From NCBI GenBank assembly GCA_017937485.1, contig JAGBDN010000003.1, positions 62,001-126,000 of the forward strand: 64,000 nucleotides of DNA, given 5' to 3'. A program made the position numbers and the translations under genes. Positions 35,881-45,412 of the stretch are shown one piece after another (position 1 is the first letter of the stretch; the number at the start of each line of letters is the position of its first letter). This DNA comes from Thermoguttaceae bacterium (GTDB taxonomy: Bacteria; Planctomycetota; Planctomycetia; Pirellulales; Thermoguttaceae). The notes under the pieces were generated by a model that had not been told where the DNA came from, made no database searches, and was given only the letters and a program-made list of their open reading frames with translations.

Positions 35881-36426
35881 TTACGCAAACTTCCAAAACG
35901 AGAACGCCGCCGGAAAGACGCGCTCGATTCGCAGGTCGACGTCGAGAACGGCGCAACTCGGCTTTTCGCCGCGAGCTTGTATCGCGCCCGGATTCAAAAT
36001 CAACGTTCGATTATAGCGCCGCAATTCGAAGCGGTGCGTGTGTCCGAAGCAAATCAAGTCCCAAAGTTCGGAATACGCTTCGTCGGCGATTCGGTCTTCG
36101 AAGCGCCCGCAACCGTGCGTAAAGAAAATTCGCTTCCCGCGCCATTCGATTTCGCCGAAATCGTCCCAAAAACGCCCGCCGATCTTCGGAACCTCGACCG
36201 CCAACGCCTCCCGCCGCGACGCGTCGCAATTCCCTGCGACGAAATCGGTCGGAATCCGCCGGAAAACGTCGAGAATCTCCAAGTCGCCGAGGTCGCCGCA
36301 GCAGACGACCCGCTCGACGCCCCGTTTTTCGAACTCGTCGAACGCTCTCGCCGTCGTTTCAATTTCCCCGTGAACGTCGCTAATAACGCCGAGCGTCGGT
36401 TTGCTTAAATCCAAGGTTTCGCTCAT
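35881..36426 (-). CDS. YfcE/MJ0936-type metallophosphodiesterase
   Basis: This 181-residue cytoplasmic protein has complete metal-binding motifs: SDVHGE (17-22), CCGDLGD, AGNCDA, FTHGCG and FGHTHR. This is the compact YfcE-type fold, active on phosphodiesters in characterised members. The gene is divergent from malQ. About 290 bases separate it from dhaK. These bases hold only AT-rich promoter-like DNA (CTTATATATTAATAAAG at 35598-35614). Confidence 0.85.
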   Translation of the reverse strand: MSETLDLSKPTLGVISDVHGEIETTARAFDEFEKRGVERVVCCGDLGDLEILDVFRRIPTDFVAGNCDASRREALAVEVPKIGGRFWDDFGEIEWRGKRIFFTHGCGRFEDRIADEAYSELWDLICFGHTHRFELRRYNRTLILNPGAIQARGEKPSCAVLDVDLRIERVFPAAFSFWKFA

Positions 36427-36523
36427 TTCCCCATTTCTCCTATTCTTTCAAGCCGTCGTTAAATTTTCTCGCGACCTTGCCTTTTTCCGCCCCAAACGTT
36501 CGTCGATTTTTTCGCGCCCCCGA

Positions 36524-36552
36524 TTTACCCGTCAAAAAATTCCGGTTATAAT
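36524..36552 (+). promoter_or_regulatory. Possible sigma70 promoter upstream of the 4-alpha-glucanotransferase gene
   Basis: TTTACC, a 17-base spacer and a perfect TATAAT (36547-36552) lie about 200 bases before the ATG. The rest of the 324-base divergent region 36427-36750 shows no gene. Confidence 0.5.
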
Positions 36553-36750
36553 GGAAACGCCGTCCCAAAAAACGCGCGGTTCGTCGTTATTATACGCGAC
36601 GTTTCCCGTTTTGCCAACGGCCCGAAGCGAGTTGCGAAACCGTTGCTTTCTCGCCGTTTTACCCATTTTTGCTATTTCGCCAAAATTCGCCCGATTCGCT
36701 CCGCCGCGACGCAAAATTTCGGGCGTTTTCCGATATTTTACGAGGTTTTT

Positions 36751-38694
36751 ATGTCCGTTCGTCGTTCCTCAGGCGCGCTTGCGCCTCTTTTTTCGCTCCC
36801 GGGCGTCCGCGACGTCGGGAGTCTCGGGCGTTGCGCTCGCCGTTTCGTCGATTTTTTAGCCGACTCCGGTCAGCGTTGGTGGCAGTCGCTCCCGGTCAAC
36901 CCGATCGACGCTTACGGCTCTCCTTACGCCGGGCGCTCGGCGTTTGCGGGCGAGACGCTTTATCTCGACCTTGAAGATTTGCGCGACGAAGGCCTTCTCG
37001 ACGACGCCGATTTGACCGCCGCTTGGTTCCTTCCGAACGACGCCGCTCCCCTAAATTGCGCGGACGTCCCAAATTCCGCCGATTCCGCGTTTCCGCCGTC
37101 GTCGACGCCGCAAACGGACGCTCGGTCGGAGCGAATCGACTACCGCGTCGCGTTCGAGCGTCGCCGTCCGCGTTGGCGCAAAGCGTTCGAACGGTACCGC
37201 GACGGCGTCGGCGGGGCGAAATATCGGGCGCTCGAAAAACATTTCCGCTACGAAAACAATTTTTGGCTCGACGAATACGTTCTTTTCGCGGCGCTCTCCG
37301 ACGAATACGGTTGCTCTTGGCGCGATTGGCCGGTCGAGTTTCGGCGTCGCGACGCGGCGGCGTTGGCGGAATTCGCCGAAAAACGAGCGGACGAACTCGA
37401 TTATTTGCGCTTTTTGCAACTCGTTTTCGACGTTCAATGGAACGAACTGCGCGCGTATTGCGCCGAACGAAACGTCGGACTTTTCGGCGACGTCCCGATT
37501 TACGTCGGCAAGAACAGCGCCGACGTTTGGGCGTTCCGCGATCTCTTCCAAGTCGATCTCGAAGGGCGAACGATTCGCGAAGCGGGCGTTCCGGCGGACG
37601 ACTTCAACCCGGAGGGACAACGTTGGAACTCGCCCCTTTATCGTTGGGAGCGGCACCGCGAAACCGATTTCGATTGGTGGCGCCGCCGAATGAAGAAAAC
37701 GCTTTCGCGCTTCGACCTCGTTCGGCTCGACCACTTTATCGGTTTTTACAATTTTTACAGTTTCCCCGGCGACGGCGTTCCGGAAGAAGTCGACGCGGCG
37801 AGCGTCGACGTTTCCTCCACCAACCAAACGTCGACGCAAAAGCAAAATTTCGTTGCGCGTTTGATTAAAATTTTCGCAAAAAAATCAAGTCAAAATCAAA
37901 AATCCGCCAAAATTCAATCCTTGAAACAAAATATCGTCGACGGCGTCGCCTACGAAGACGGTTGGGAACCGGGCCCGCAAAAGGCGTTTTTCGACGCGAT
38001 CTTCGCCGACTGTCCCCGCGAAGCCTTCGTCGCCGAAGACTTGGGGGTGATGAACGCCGGCGTTTGCGCCCTCCGCGACCGTTACCGCCTCCCGGGAATG
38101 CAAGTTTTTCAATTTTCGTTCGACGACGTGAAAATCGACGCTCAAACTGGCGCGGCGCCGAATCCGCTTGAAAATTGGTCGGAAAATTACGTCGCGTACA
38201 CCGGCACGCACGACGCGGCCCCGATTCTCGGTTGGTTGGCCGACGTCGAAAAATACGGCGGCGGCGCTTGGCCGTCCCTCGATTTCGCCGGAATCGTCGA
38301 CGTTCTCGAGCGTTACCGTCGTCCGGACGACGTCCCGGCGGCGATTCTCGACGGCGACGCTCCCGCCGAAGAGCCGTCAAACTCGACGCAAAGCGCCGAT
38401 TTCCCTCAATCTTCCGGCTCGACGGCCCCGACGCTCGGCGTTTCGCTCCGTTGCGAACCGTTGTCGGCGCAAATCGCGGCGCTTCGAACGGCGGCGTTGC
38501 GCGCGGTCGCTCAATCGCCTTGCCGTTTGGCGATTTTCCCGATTCAAGACGTCCTCGGCCTCTCGAACGACGCCCGCGTCAACTTCCCCGGCGTCGGCGA
38601 CGGCAACTGGACTTGGCGTTTCGCCGACGACGCGCTGACCCCGGAAACTCGCCGCGAACTGCGCAAATTAACGGAAGAGTCGGGGCGAATTTAA
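36751..38694 (+). CDS. malQ: 4-alpha-glucanotransferase (GH77)
   Basis: This 647-residue amylomaltase transfers alpha-1,4-glucan segments in glycogen/maltodextrin metabolism. It has WWQSLPVNPIDAYGSPYAG near the N-terminus, the nucleophile Asp in LVRLDHFIGF near 326, the acid/base Glu in FVAEDLGV near 428, and GTHDAAPILGW near 486, where GTHDNxT is more usual. Two insertions stand out: a Gln/Lys/Asn-rich stretch of about 45 residues after the nucleophile loop (about 350-395) and a Ser/Pro-rich one near 540-560. GAGG lies 9 bases before the ATG. The longer open frame from 36643 has no homologous sequence. Confidence 0.88.
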   Translation: MSVRRSSGALAPLFSLPGVRDVGSLGRCARRFVDFLADSGQRWWQSLPVNPIDAYGSPYAGRSAFAGETLYLDLEDLRDEGLLDDADLTAAWFLPNDAAPLNCADVPNSADSAFPPSSTPQTDARSERIDYRVAFERRRPRWRKAFERYRDGVGGAKYRALEKHFRYENNFWLDEYVLFAALSDEYGCSWRDWPVEFRRRDAAALAEFAEKRADELDYLRFLQLVFDVQWNELRAYCAERNVGLFGDVPIYVGKNSADVWAFRDLFQVDLEGRTIREAGVPADDFNPEGQRWNSPLYRWERHRETDFDWWRRRMKKTLSRFDLVRLDHFIGFYNFYSFPGDGVPEEVDAASVDVSSTNQTSTQKQNFVARLIKIFAKKSSQNQKSAKIQSLKQNIVDGVAYEDGWEPGPQKAFFDAIFADCPREAFVAEDLGVMNAGVCALRDRYRLPGMQVFQFSFDDVKIDAQTGAAPNPLENWSENYVAYTGTHDAAPILGWLADVEKYGGGAWPSLDFAGIVDVLERYRRPDDVPAAILDGDAPAEEPSNSTQSADFPQSSGSTAPTLGVSLRCEPLSAQIAALRTAALRAVAQSPCRLAIFPIQDVLGLSNDARVNFPGVGDGNWTWRFADDALTPETRRELRKLTEESGRI

Positions 38695-38725
38695 CGCGCC
38701 GTTTCGTTTAAGCGTTTTCCAAAAC

Positions 38726-38775
38726 CGCCCTGCTTCCCCAGTTTCTCCAACTTCCGGAAAAGCGGGGCGTTTTGC
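38726..38775 (+). terminator. Intrinsic terminator of malQ
   Basis: CGCCCTGCTT (38726-38735) pairs with AAGCGGGGCG (38760-38769), with one G-U pair, followed by TTTTGCTTAATTTTT. Confidence 0.7.
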
Positions 38776-38818
38776 TTAATTTTTCGCCTCTTTTTCCGCG
38801 TCGTTTCTTCTTTTTTTC

Positions 38819-38847
38819 TTGACTTGCGGCGCTCGGTCGGCGATAAT
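38819..38847 (+). promoter_or_regulatory. Sigma70-like promoter of the GH2 gene
   Basis: TTGACT (38819-38824), a 17-base spacer and GATAAT (38842-38847) lie about 90 bases before the ATG at 38937. Confidence 0.7.
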
Positions 38848-38936
38848 AAACGTCGTTCTCGGCGCGGCGCGTCGTCCGTTTTTTCGCCGATTTTGCCAAT
38901 AATTAATTAATACGTTCTTCGAAGGAGCCGTTCGAA

Positions 38937-41900
38937 ATGAAAAAATCGACGCTTTTCCTCGCGGCGCTCGCCGTCGCGGTCTCCGCGTTCGCCGCCGGTC
39001 GAAACGCGATTTTCGCCAAAGATTGGGGCGCGCCGCCGTCGTTCGCGGTCGTCAACCCGGTCGTTCGTTCGCCCCTTGCCGACGTCGTCTCGCTTTCCGG
39101 CGAATGGGACTTTTTGCAGGACGCGCGCCGCTTTCGCTTGAGCGTCGGCGAAGGGATTTGGGGGTCGTTCCCGATGGATTGGTCGGGCGCGCGCAAAATC
39201 CAAGTTCCCGGGATTTGGGAGGTTCAAGGCGTCGGCGAGCCAGGCCCCGGCGTTACTTGGGACTGTCCTTGGGACTGCGGCGATTGGGACTTGAAACACG
39301 TTTACGTCGGCCCGGCGCTTTACCGCAAAACGGTCGAAATTCCGGAGCGTTGGGACGGCAAGCGCGTTTGGCTGAAAGTCGGCGGCGTTCGTTCGACGGC
39401 GCAAATTTGGGTCAACGGCCAACGCGCGGCGCAAGTCGACGCGTACTGCGGCGCCCGCAAATTCGATATAACCCCGTTCGTCAAGCCGGGCGAAACGGCG
39501 GAAATCGTCGCGCAAGTGCGGAACGACGTCCCGTCCCGCGTCGGACTTTACGGCGTCAACCACCACTTCGGCGGCTTTTACCGCGACGTCGAGCTGGAAG
39601 CGACGCCGACCGTTTACGTCGACGACGTTTGGGTGCGCGGCGATATTGAAAAGAAAACGGCGCAAGTTCAAGTTTTCGTCAAAGAAATCGACGAAAACGG
39701 GAACGCCGTCCCGAAATTCGACGACGAACTTTCCCCCGCCGACCGCGAACTCCTCGCGCTCCGCCCGGTCGAACGCCCGAACGCCGCCGAGTTGACGACC
39801 GCCGACTCGAAACGCGGCGCCGGTTCGATCGAAGTCGAGATCAAAACGCTCTCCGGCAAGGTCGTCGGTCGCGCCCAAGCGCCCGGTTACTCCCGCTACC
39901 GCGCCGCCGACGGGACTTGGCGTCCGGTCGTTTTGGACGTTAAGATCGAAAATTGCGAACTTTGGACGCCGGAAACGCCGGTTCTTTACGTCGCCGACGT
40001 CGTCGTTAAGGACGCGACCGGCAAGCCGCTGCACGGTTGGTCGGAGCGCTTCGGCGTTCGCGAACTGAAAGTCGTCGGCCGTCAATTTTACCTAAACGGC
40101 AAACCTTACTTTTTCCGCGGTTGCGGCGACCACAATTACGACCAAATCAACCTGATCGAGCCCGCCGACCGCGAGCGCTTCAAAGAGCATATGTCGATTT
40201 ACAAGGAAGCCGGGTTCAATTACGCGCGCTTCCACACGCACTCGCCCTTCCCGGAATACTTCGAAGCGGCGGACGAAAAAGGAATGCTCCTGCAGCCGGA
40301 ACTCCCGTATTATCACGACGTTCCGACCGAGCCGTTCCCGTTCGATCCGAAGCGCGACCTTTACGAACTCTTCCGAACGAACCGCCGTTACGTCTCCTTC
40401 GCGACCTACTCTTTCGGGAACGAAGGCTACCTCGGCGCCCCGCTCGACCGCGAAATGGCCGCTTGGATTAAGCGTTACGACCCCGACCGTTTGACGATTC
40501 ATCAAGACGGCGGCAAGAATCCGGACGGCGTCGCCGACTTTGCGACCGGCGGAAAAACCGGTTCGATTATCAATCCTTGGCCGGTCGGCGCGCACGACAA
40601 TATTGAACGCCCGTTCGTCGCGCACGAATATTTGAATTTGGCGATCAAAATGGACCCGCGTTACGAGCCGCGTTTCACCGGGATTCGCCAATCGCCGGTT
40701 AGCGTCGAAAAATGGACGCAAACGCTAAATAAACTCGGTTTGAACGTCGATTGGGGCGCCGCTTGCGTCGCCGCGTCGGAACGGTTGCAAGGAATTTACC
40801 AAAAACGCGGGCTCGAGGCGGCGCGTCTCGACCCGGCTTGCGACGGTTATCATTTTTGGTCGCTCGTCGACGCGTCGATTCCGCAAGGGGATTGCGTCGC
40901 GGCGCAAGGTTACTTGAACCCGTTTTGGGAACCGCGTCCGAACGGCGTCGCGCCGCGCGATTTTTACCGCTTTAACGGCCCGACCGCGCTTCTGCTGACG
41001 ACGAATCTCGACGCGCCGATTCTCGTCGCCGGAACCGCGTTCGACGCCGAATTCCGAATTTCGCATTACGACGCGGCGCCGATTCCCGCCGGAACGCTCG
41101 ACTGGAAATTGACGGCGAAAGACGACGCGAAAACGGTCGTCGCGTCCGGTTCCGTTCCGTTCGACGAAGTCCCCGCCGGGTTCGCCGGTCTCCTCGCGAC
41201 GTCGAAAATCGAACTCGCCGCCGCCGTTTCGAAACCGGTCGCGCTCGAATTCTCCGTTTCGATTCGCGGAACGAAATTCGTCAACGCTTGGGATTATTGG
41301 ATTTTCCCGAAACGCGCCAAGCGTTCGCTTAAAGGGTTCGCCGTTTCCGATCTTTGGTTCGACGCGTTCGCGGCGATTTTCGACGACGTGAAACGGATTC
41401 CGGAACCGACCGGCGACGACGAAACCGCCGCGCAAACCGACGACGGCGAAATCTGGATCGTCGCTCCGGACGAACCGGCGTTCTTCGACGCGGTCGCGGC
41501 GGGCCGCAAAATTTTCGCCATTTCCCCCGCTTCCGAAACGCCGAACGTTTCGCTCGGTTGGTGGTCGATCGGAACGCAAATCGGAACGGCGTTCGCCGAC
41601 TCCCCGGCCTTCGGCGACTTCCCGAACGCGCCTTGGATGGACGAGCTTTGGTTCCGTTTGATTCGCGTCGGCGCGCTTGATTTCCGTTCGAAACCGTTCT
41701 TCGGGACGTTCGAGCCGCTGGCGGTCGGCGAAGGGCGCGACTCCTATTACCTTTATTTGGCGCAAACTTGCGTCGGCGAGTCGAAAGTTCTCGGCTCGTT
41801 CGCGCTCGACCTAACGCAAGCCGACGCGCCGGAAGCGCTCGCCCTCCTCGACGCGCTTCTCAACTACGTCGCGAGTCCGGCGTTCGATCCGAAAACGAAA

Positions 41901-42482
41901 ACCGCCGACGCCAACTTTACGACGTTCGCGGTTCCGGACGGCGTCGTTTGGGGCTACAACCGCGTCGCGAAAACGACGAAGCCGGACGAGCGGCATATCA
42001 ACGCGTCGCCCTATTCCGACGCGGCGCCGATGCGCGTTTGCCGTCAAGATTCGCTCGAAAATCGGCTCGACTGGACGACGAAACCGCTCGACCGCTCGAC
42101 GCTCGACCCGAACGGCTCGACGACGTTCGCGTTCGTCGGCGCGCTCGGGTATTGGTCGGAAGCGAAAACCGGCGGATTCGAGTTCTTCGTCGACGACAAA
42201 GCGGTCGTTCGCTTCGATCTTCCCGACGACGAAAACGCCGCCGTCGGAACGACTTGCGACTGGAAGAACGCCGAAACCGGCGCCGCGCTTTCGTTCGAGC
42301 TTCTCCGCGTCGAGCGGCCCGGCCCGGACTTTTTCGGCGTTTTTAAGCTGACCGTTCCAAACGCGCTCCTCCAAGGCGCAAACGCCGACGCGAAAACGGC
42401 GACGCTCTCCGTTCGGTCGCTCGGCGAAAAGAGCCGACGTTGGTTCGGGCTCTTCGAGTACCGCGGAGTCGCCGTCAAATAG
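38937..42482 (+). CDS. Exported GH2 glycoside hydrolase, beta-galactosidase-like
   Basis: This 1181-residue protein has a signal peptide (KKSTLFLAALAVAVSAFAAG). The N-terminal jelly-roll sugar-binding domain (GPALYRKTVEIPERWDGKRVWLKVGG, AQIWVNGQ) leads to an Ig-like domain and a TIM barrel with YFFRGCGDHNYDQINL. The acid/base Glu is in SFGNEGYLG near 496 and the nucleophile Glu in AHEYLN near 563. About 500 further residues have beta-rich character and no recognised family. The exact sugar is not certain: beta-galactoside, beta-glucuronide or beta-mannoside are all GH2 substrates. AAGGAG lies about 10 bases before the start. Confidence 0.85.
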   Translation: MKKSTLFLAALAVAVSAFAAGRNAIFAKDWGAPPSFAVVNPVVRSPLADVVSLSGEWDFLQDARRFRLSVGEGIWGSFPMDWSGARKIQVPGIWEVQGVGEPGPGVTWDCPWDCGDWDLKHVYVGPALYRKTVEIPERWDGKRVWLKVGGVRSTAQIWVNGQRAAQVDAYCGARKFDITPFVKPGETAEIVAQVRNDVPSRVGLYGVNHHFGGFYRDVELEATPTVYVDDVWVRGDIEKKTAQVQVFVKEIDENGNAVPKFDDELSPADRELLALRPVERPNAAELTTADSKRGAGSIEVEIKTLSGKVVGRAQAPGYSRYRAADGTWRPVVLDVKIENCELWTPETPVLYVADVVVKDATGKPLHGWSERFGVRELKVVGRQFYLNGKPYFFRGCGDHNYDQINLIEPADRERFKEHMSIYKEAGFNYARFHTHSPFPEYFEAADEKGMLLQPELPYYHDVPTEPFPFDPKRDLYELFRTNRRYVSFATYSFGNEGYLGAPLDREMAAWIKRYDPDRLTIHQDGGKNPDGVADFATGGKTGSIINPWPVGAHDNIERPFVAHEYLNLAIKMDPRYEPRFTGIRQSPVSVEKWTQTLNKLGLNVDWGAACVAASERLQGIYQKRGLEAARLDPACDGYHFWSLVDASIPQGDCVAAQGYLNPFWEPRPNGVAPRDFYRFNGPTALLLTTNLDAPILVAGTAFDAEFRISHYDAAPIPAGTLDWKLTAKDDAKTVVASGSVPFDEVPAGFAGLLATSKIELAAAVSKPVALEFSVSIRGTKFVNAWDYWIFPKRAKRSLKGFAVSDLWFDAFAAIFDDVKRIPEPTGDDETAAQTDDGEIWIVAPDEPAFFDAVAAGRKIFAISPASETPNVSLGWWSIGTQIGTAFADSPAFGDFPNAPWMDELWFRLIRVGALDFRSKPFFGTFEPLAVGEGRDSYYLYLAQTCVGESKVLGSFALDLTQADAPEALALLDALLNYVASPAFDPKTKTADANFTTFAVPDGVVWGYNRVAKTTKPDERHINASPYSDAAPMRVCRQDSLENRLDWTTKPLDRSTLDPNGSTTFAFVGALGYWSEAKTGGFEFFVDDKAVVRFDLPDDENAAVGTTCDWKNAETGAALSFELLRVERPGPDFFGVFKLTVPNALLQGANADAKTATLSVRSLGEKSRRWFGLFEYRGVAVK

Positions 42483-42525
42483 CGCAAACCGCCCATTTTA
42501 ACGCTCTTTAACGAGCCTCAACGAT

Positions 42526-42573
42526 AAAACGCCCCGCTTGCGCCTCTTCCAGCGTTCAAACGGGGCGTTTTTT
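42526..42573 (+). terminator. Intrinsic terminator of the GH2 gene
   Basis: AAAACGCCCCG (42526-42536) pairs with CGGGGCGTTTT (42561-42571) and T's follow. The A-run on the left lets it also act on the minus strand behind rpmB. Confidence 0.85.
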
Positions 42574-42739
42574 GCGCAAAGATCAAACGCCGCTTTGCCG
42601 CGACGCGCAAGAAAAAAAGAAAGCCGCCTTTCGACGACTTTCTTTTTCAAACGCAAATCGACGTTGTCAACGCTTTTCGTTTTTCAAAACGCAACGTTCG
42701 TTTTTACGTCAAATTCGCGACGCTCGCAAAAGCCGAAAA

Positions 42740-43006
42740 CTACTTTTCGACGGCCATACGGAACGGTTTTTGCGCGACGCGTTTGACGACGGCGTCGCAA
42801 CGGAGGCATTGGGTGCAAACGCGCATCGTTTTCGAACCGCCGTTCGGAAGCGTAACGCGAACGTTTTGAAGGTTCGGTTTGAAGTCGCGGGAGGTGATCC
42901 CGGTAACTTTCGTACCAACCCCCTTGAGGCGCTTCGCGCGACCGCGGGTGGTGATGTGATTACCGACGATTTTACCTTTACCGCAAATTTCACAAACTCG
43001 AGACAT
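42740..43006 (-). CDS. rpmB: 50S ribosomal protein L28
   Basis: This is an 88-residue L28. It starts MSRVCEICGKG and holds CTQCLRC near residue 62, giving the two CxxC pairs of the zinc-binding form. NRVTLPNGG-like and TRGRAKR elements fit the family. It is alone on the minus strand; L33, its usual neighbour in many bacteria, is absent. A promoter-like pair at 43441-43468 would give a leader of over 400 bases, so a nearer start is possible. Confidence 0.93.
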   Translation of the reverse strand: MSRVCEICGKGKIVGNHITTRGRAKRLKGVGTKVTGITSRDFKPNLQNVRVTLPNGGSKTMRVCTQCLRCDAVVKRVAQKPFRMAVEK

Positions 43007-43109
43007 TGTTATTCCTCTTTAATTTCCTAAACGGGAAGACGTCGTAAAGTCGAACGCGCCGCCCCAATTTCGTCGTTTTTTTCAAAAACATTCGAAAAAT
43101 CAAGTTTTC

Positions 43110-43437
43110 AACGCGTTAAAAAGCGTTTTGAACTTCAAAATTCGTTTTCGACGCTCCGGCGGGTTCTTTTTACGGAAACTTACCGTCCTGCGTTTCGACG
43201 TCGATTTTTCGCCCGCGCCGCGTTCGAGTCGCTCGGGTCCCACCCCGACGCTCGCCCGTTTTACCGGCGAAAAATTTCAACAAAATCGAACGAGCAAACG
43301 CTTTCGCGCCTTTTCGTTCGGCTCTCGCGACGTCGCGCGAAACCTCGGAGGGGAACCGCAAGCTCCGCTCATCATTCGTCGCTTGCTTTCTGCCTCGGAA
43401 AGGGTTGTGTGGTTACTAAACGCTTCGGACGTCGGTT
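43110..43437 (-). ncRNA. Possible structured RNA or long rpmB leader
   Basis: The segment downstream of the TATAAT at 43446 differs in base pattern from nearby genes and has no good reading frame. A stem GCAAGC/GCTTGC (43386-43381 with 43363-43358) sits inside a wider GAGG/CCTC pairing with a 6x6 internal loop. I do not recognise SRP RNA, tmRNA, RNase P or 6S motifs. It could instead be an rpmB leader. Confidence 0.3.
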
Positions 43438-43440
43438 TTC

Positions 43441-43468
43441 ATTATATCCCCCTTCTTCTCTTCGGCAA
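43441..43468 (-). promoter_or_regulatory. Sigma70-like promoter on the minus strand upstream of rpmB
   Basis: TTGCCG (43468-43463), a 16-base spacer and a perfect TATAAT (43446-43441). It would drive an RNA leftward toward rpmB. Confidence 0.55.
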
Positions 43469-43625
43469 GGGGAGCCTATCCAAAATTTTTTCTTTTTCTT
43501 CATTTTTCAACCTTTTCCATCGATTTTTCTTTTCTTAACGCAAACGACATTTTAACTCGTTTTACCATCTTACGCAACTTAACGGAATGTGCGCTCAAAT
43601 TTTGCTTAAATTTGCAAAAAACTCA

Positions 43626-43654
43626 TTGACGCCGCCTCAAACGTCGATTATGAT
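43626..43654 (+). promoter_or_regulatory. Sigma70-like promoter of the second Tat oxidoreductase
   Basis: TTGACG (43626-43631), a 17-base spacer and TATGAT (43649-43654) lie about 105 bases before the ATG. Confidence 0.7.
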
Positions 43655-43758
43655 TACATCGTCAACGGTTTTTGCGACGACGCCCGGATTGTGCGCGTCC
43701 GTCGATTTCCGTCGAAAATTCGCCCTATATTATTAATAACGACAAAAGGAACGAAACG

Positions 43759-45162
43759 ATGCGCAATCTCAATCGCCGCGACTTTCTGAAATCCTCCGCT
43801 TTGGCCGCCGCCGCGACCGCGATTCCTTGGACCGAAACGGTCAAACCGGTTTGGGCTCAAGCTCCGAGCGACCGCCTCCGTATGGGGTGCATCGGGGTCG
43901 GCTCGATGGGCCGCGGCGACGCGCACGGCTTCAACGGTCTTTGCGACATCGTCGCCATCTGCGACCTCGACGAAGAATACGGGATCGGGCGCACGATTCG
44001 CTCCGGTATCGGGAAGAAAGACGACAAAGGCCAAACGATTACGCCGGACGTCTATAAAGATTATCGCCGTTTGCTCGAACGCGACGATATCGACGTCGTT
44101 ACGGTCGTTACGCCGGACCACTGGCACGTCAAGATCGCGATCGAAGCGCTCCAAGCGGGCAAACACGTTTTCTGCCAAAAACCGCTCACGTTGACGCTCG
44201 AAGAAAACCTCCTCATTCGCAAAGCGGTCGAAAAATACGGCAAAACGTTCCAAGTCGGGACGCAACAACGCTCGCAACACGACCAATTCGCGTTGGCCGC
44301 CCTCATCGTCCGCTCCGGTATGATCGGCGACGTCAAGAAGGTGATCTGCCACATCGACGGTTCTCCGACCTCCGGCGACACGGACATTCCGCAAATGGCG
44401 CCGCCGGCCAACTTCGACTGGAATATGTACCTCGGTCAAGCGCCGTACACGGAATTTCTCGGCGACGGCGACTTCCTCAACAAGAACAACAACGACAACC
44501 GCTTCGGTCGCACCCGTTGCCACTACGAATTCCGCTGGTGGTACGAATACTCCGGCGGTAAATTCACCGACTGGGGCGCCCACCACATCGACAGCGCGTT
44601 CTGGGCGCTCGGCCTCGACAAAGCCGGAACCGGCCCGCTCAAGGTCGACGGCACGAACGCGAAACACCCGGTTCCGTTCAAAAACGGGTACCCGACCGTC
44701 AACAACCGTTACAACACGAGCCACGACTTCGATATCGGCGTTCAACTCTCGAACGGAACCGAAATGCGCGTCGTCAGCAAGTCGAAGGACGGCAACGGCC
44801 TCCTCTTCGAAGGGACGAAGGGCCGCTTCCACGTCAGCCGCGGGCGTTGCAAGGGCAAAGTCATTGAAGAACTCAAACCGGATACGTTCAAGCAAGCCGA
44901 CTTCGATGCGCTCTACAACGGCAAACCGTTTGAAGGGCACAAGGAAAACTTCATCCGCTGCATTCGCGAAGGCGGCAAACCGGTTTCCGACGTTTGGTCG
45001 CACGTCCAAGCGTTGCACTGCTGCCACCTCTGCGGTATCGCGGCCCGTTTGAACACCGTCGTCGAATGGGATCCGGTCAAGGAACAAATCGTCGGCAACG
45101 ACCAAGCCGCGTCCTTCTTCGGTCGCGAACAACGCAAGGGCTTCGAACTCCCGACCGTTTGA
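43759..45162 (+). CDS. Tat-exported Gfo/Idh/MocA-family oxidoreductase
   Basis: This 467-residue protein has a Tat leader (LNRRDFLKSSALAAAATAIPW). The Rossmann motif GCIGVGSMGRGDAHG is near residue 43, and TPDHWHVKIAIEAL and VFCQKPLTLT near 135-142 mark the catalytic loop (QKP rather than the commoner EKP). The C-terminal domain has WWYEYSGGKFTDWGAHHID. The probable substrate is a sugar or sugar acid, acted on outside the cytoplasm with a bound cofactor. It is distinct in sequence from the oxidoreductase at 20445. AAAGGA lies 8 bases before the ATG at 43759. Confidence 0.88.
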   Translation: MRNLNRRDFLKSSALAAAATAIPWTETVKPVWAQAPSDRLRMGCIGVGSMGRGDAHGFNGLCDIVAICDLDEEYGIGRTIRSGIGKKDDKGQTITPDVYKDYRRLLERDDIDVVTVVTPDHWHVKIAIEALQAGKHVFCQKPLTLTLEENLLIRKAVEKYGKTFQVGTQQRSQHDQFALAALIVRSGMIGDVKKVICHIDGSPTSGDTDIPQMAPPANFDWNMYLGQAPYTEFLGDGDFLNKNNNDNRFGRTRCHYEFRWWYEYSGGKFTDWGAHHIDSAFWALGLDKAGTGPLKVDGTNAKHPVPFKNGYPTVNNRYNTSHDFDIGVQLSNGTEMRVVSKSKDGNGLLFEGTKGRFHVSRGRCKGKVIEELKPDTFKQADFDALYNGKPFEGHKENFIRCIREGGKPVSDVWSHVQALHCCHLCGIAARLNTVVEWDPVKEQIVGNDQAASFFGREQRKGFELPTV

Positions 45163-45210
45163 CGTTCGCCGTTCCGGTTTTAACGTTCTTTCCTTGTTTA
45201 ATTAAGACGT

Positions 45211-45262
45211 CGCGGCGGCGGACGGGTTCTCGTCCGTTCGTCGTCGCGTTTCGTCTTTTCTT
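45211..45262 (+). terminator. Probable terminator after the oxidoreductase
   Basis: A GC stem with one bulge (CGGACG with CGTCCG, extending outward through GCGGCGG/TCGTCGTCGC) is followed by T-rich TTTCGTCTTTTCTTTC, about 50 bases after the stop. Confidence 0.5.
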
Positions 45263-45412
45263 TCGACTTCTTGCCGTCGGCGTTTGTTCGCAAACGTCGG
45301 CGACGGGTTGTGTTTGGCCCGAAATTTTTCCCTTTCCTTTCTTCTTTGTCGTCAACCTTGTCTTTAACTTTCCTATTTCACCCCAATCGCCGAGATCAAG
45401 GAGAATTTCGCA

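Larger units (their letters stand above)
43007..43758. other. Long intergenic region between rpmB and the second oxidoreductase
   Basis: These 752 bases hold two promoters (minus 43441-43468, plus 43626-43654), the possible RNA at 43110-43437, and a T-rich stretch at 43485-43540. The short frames are not convincing as genes. Confidence 0.5.

Noticed and set aside
43128..43538. 136-codon open frame upstream of the second oxidoreductase
   Set aside because: No recognisable product or ribosome-binding site, and it overlaps the promoter and the possible RNA on the other strand.
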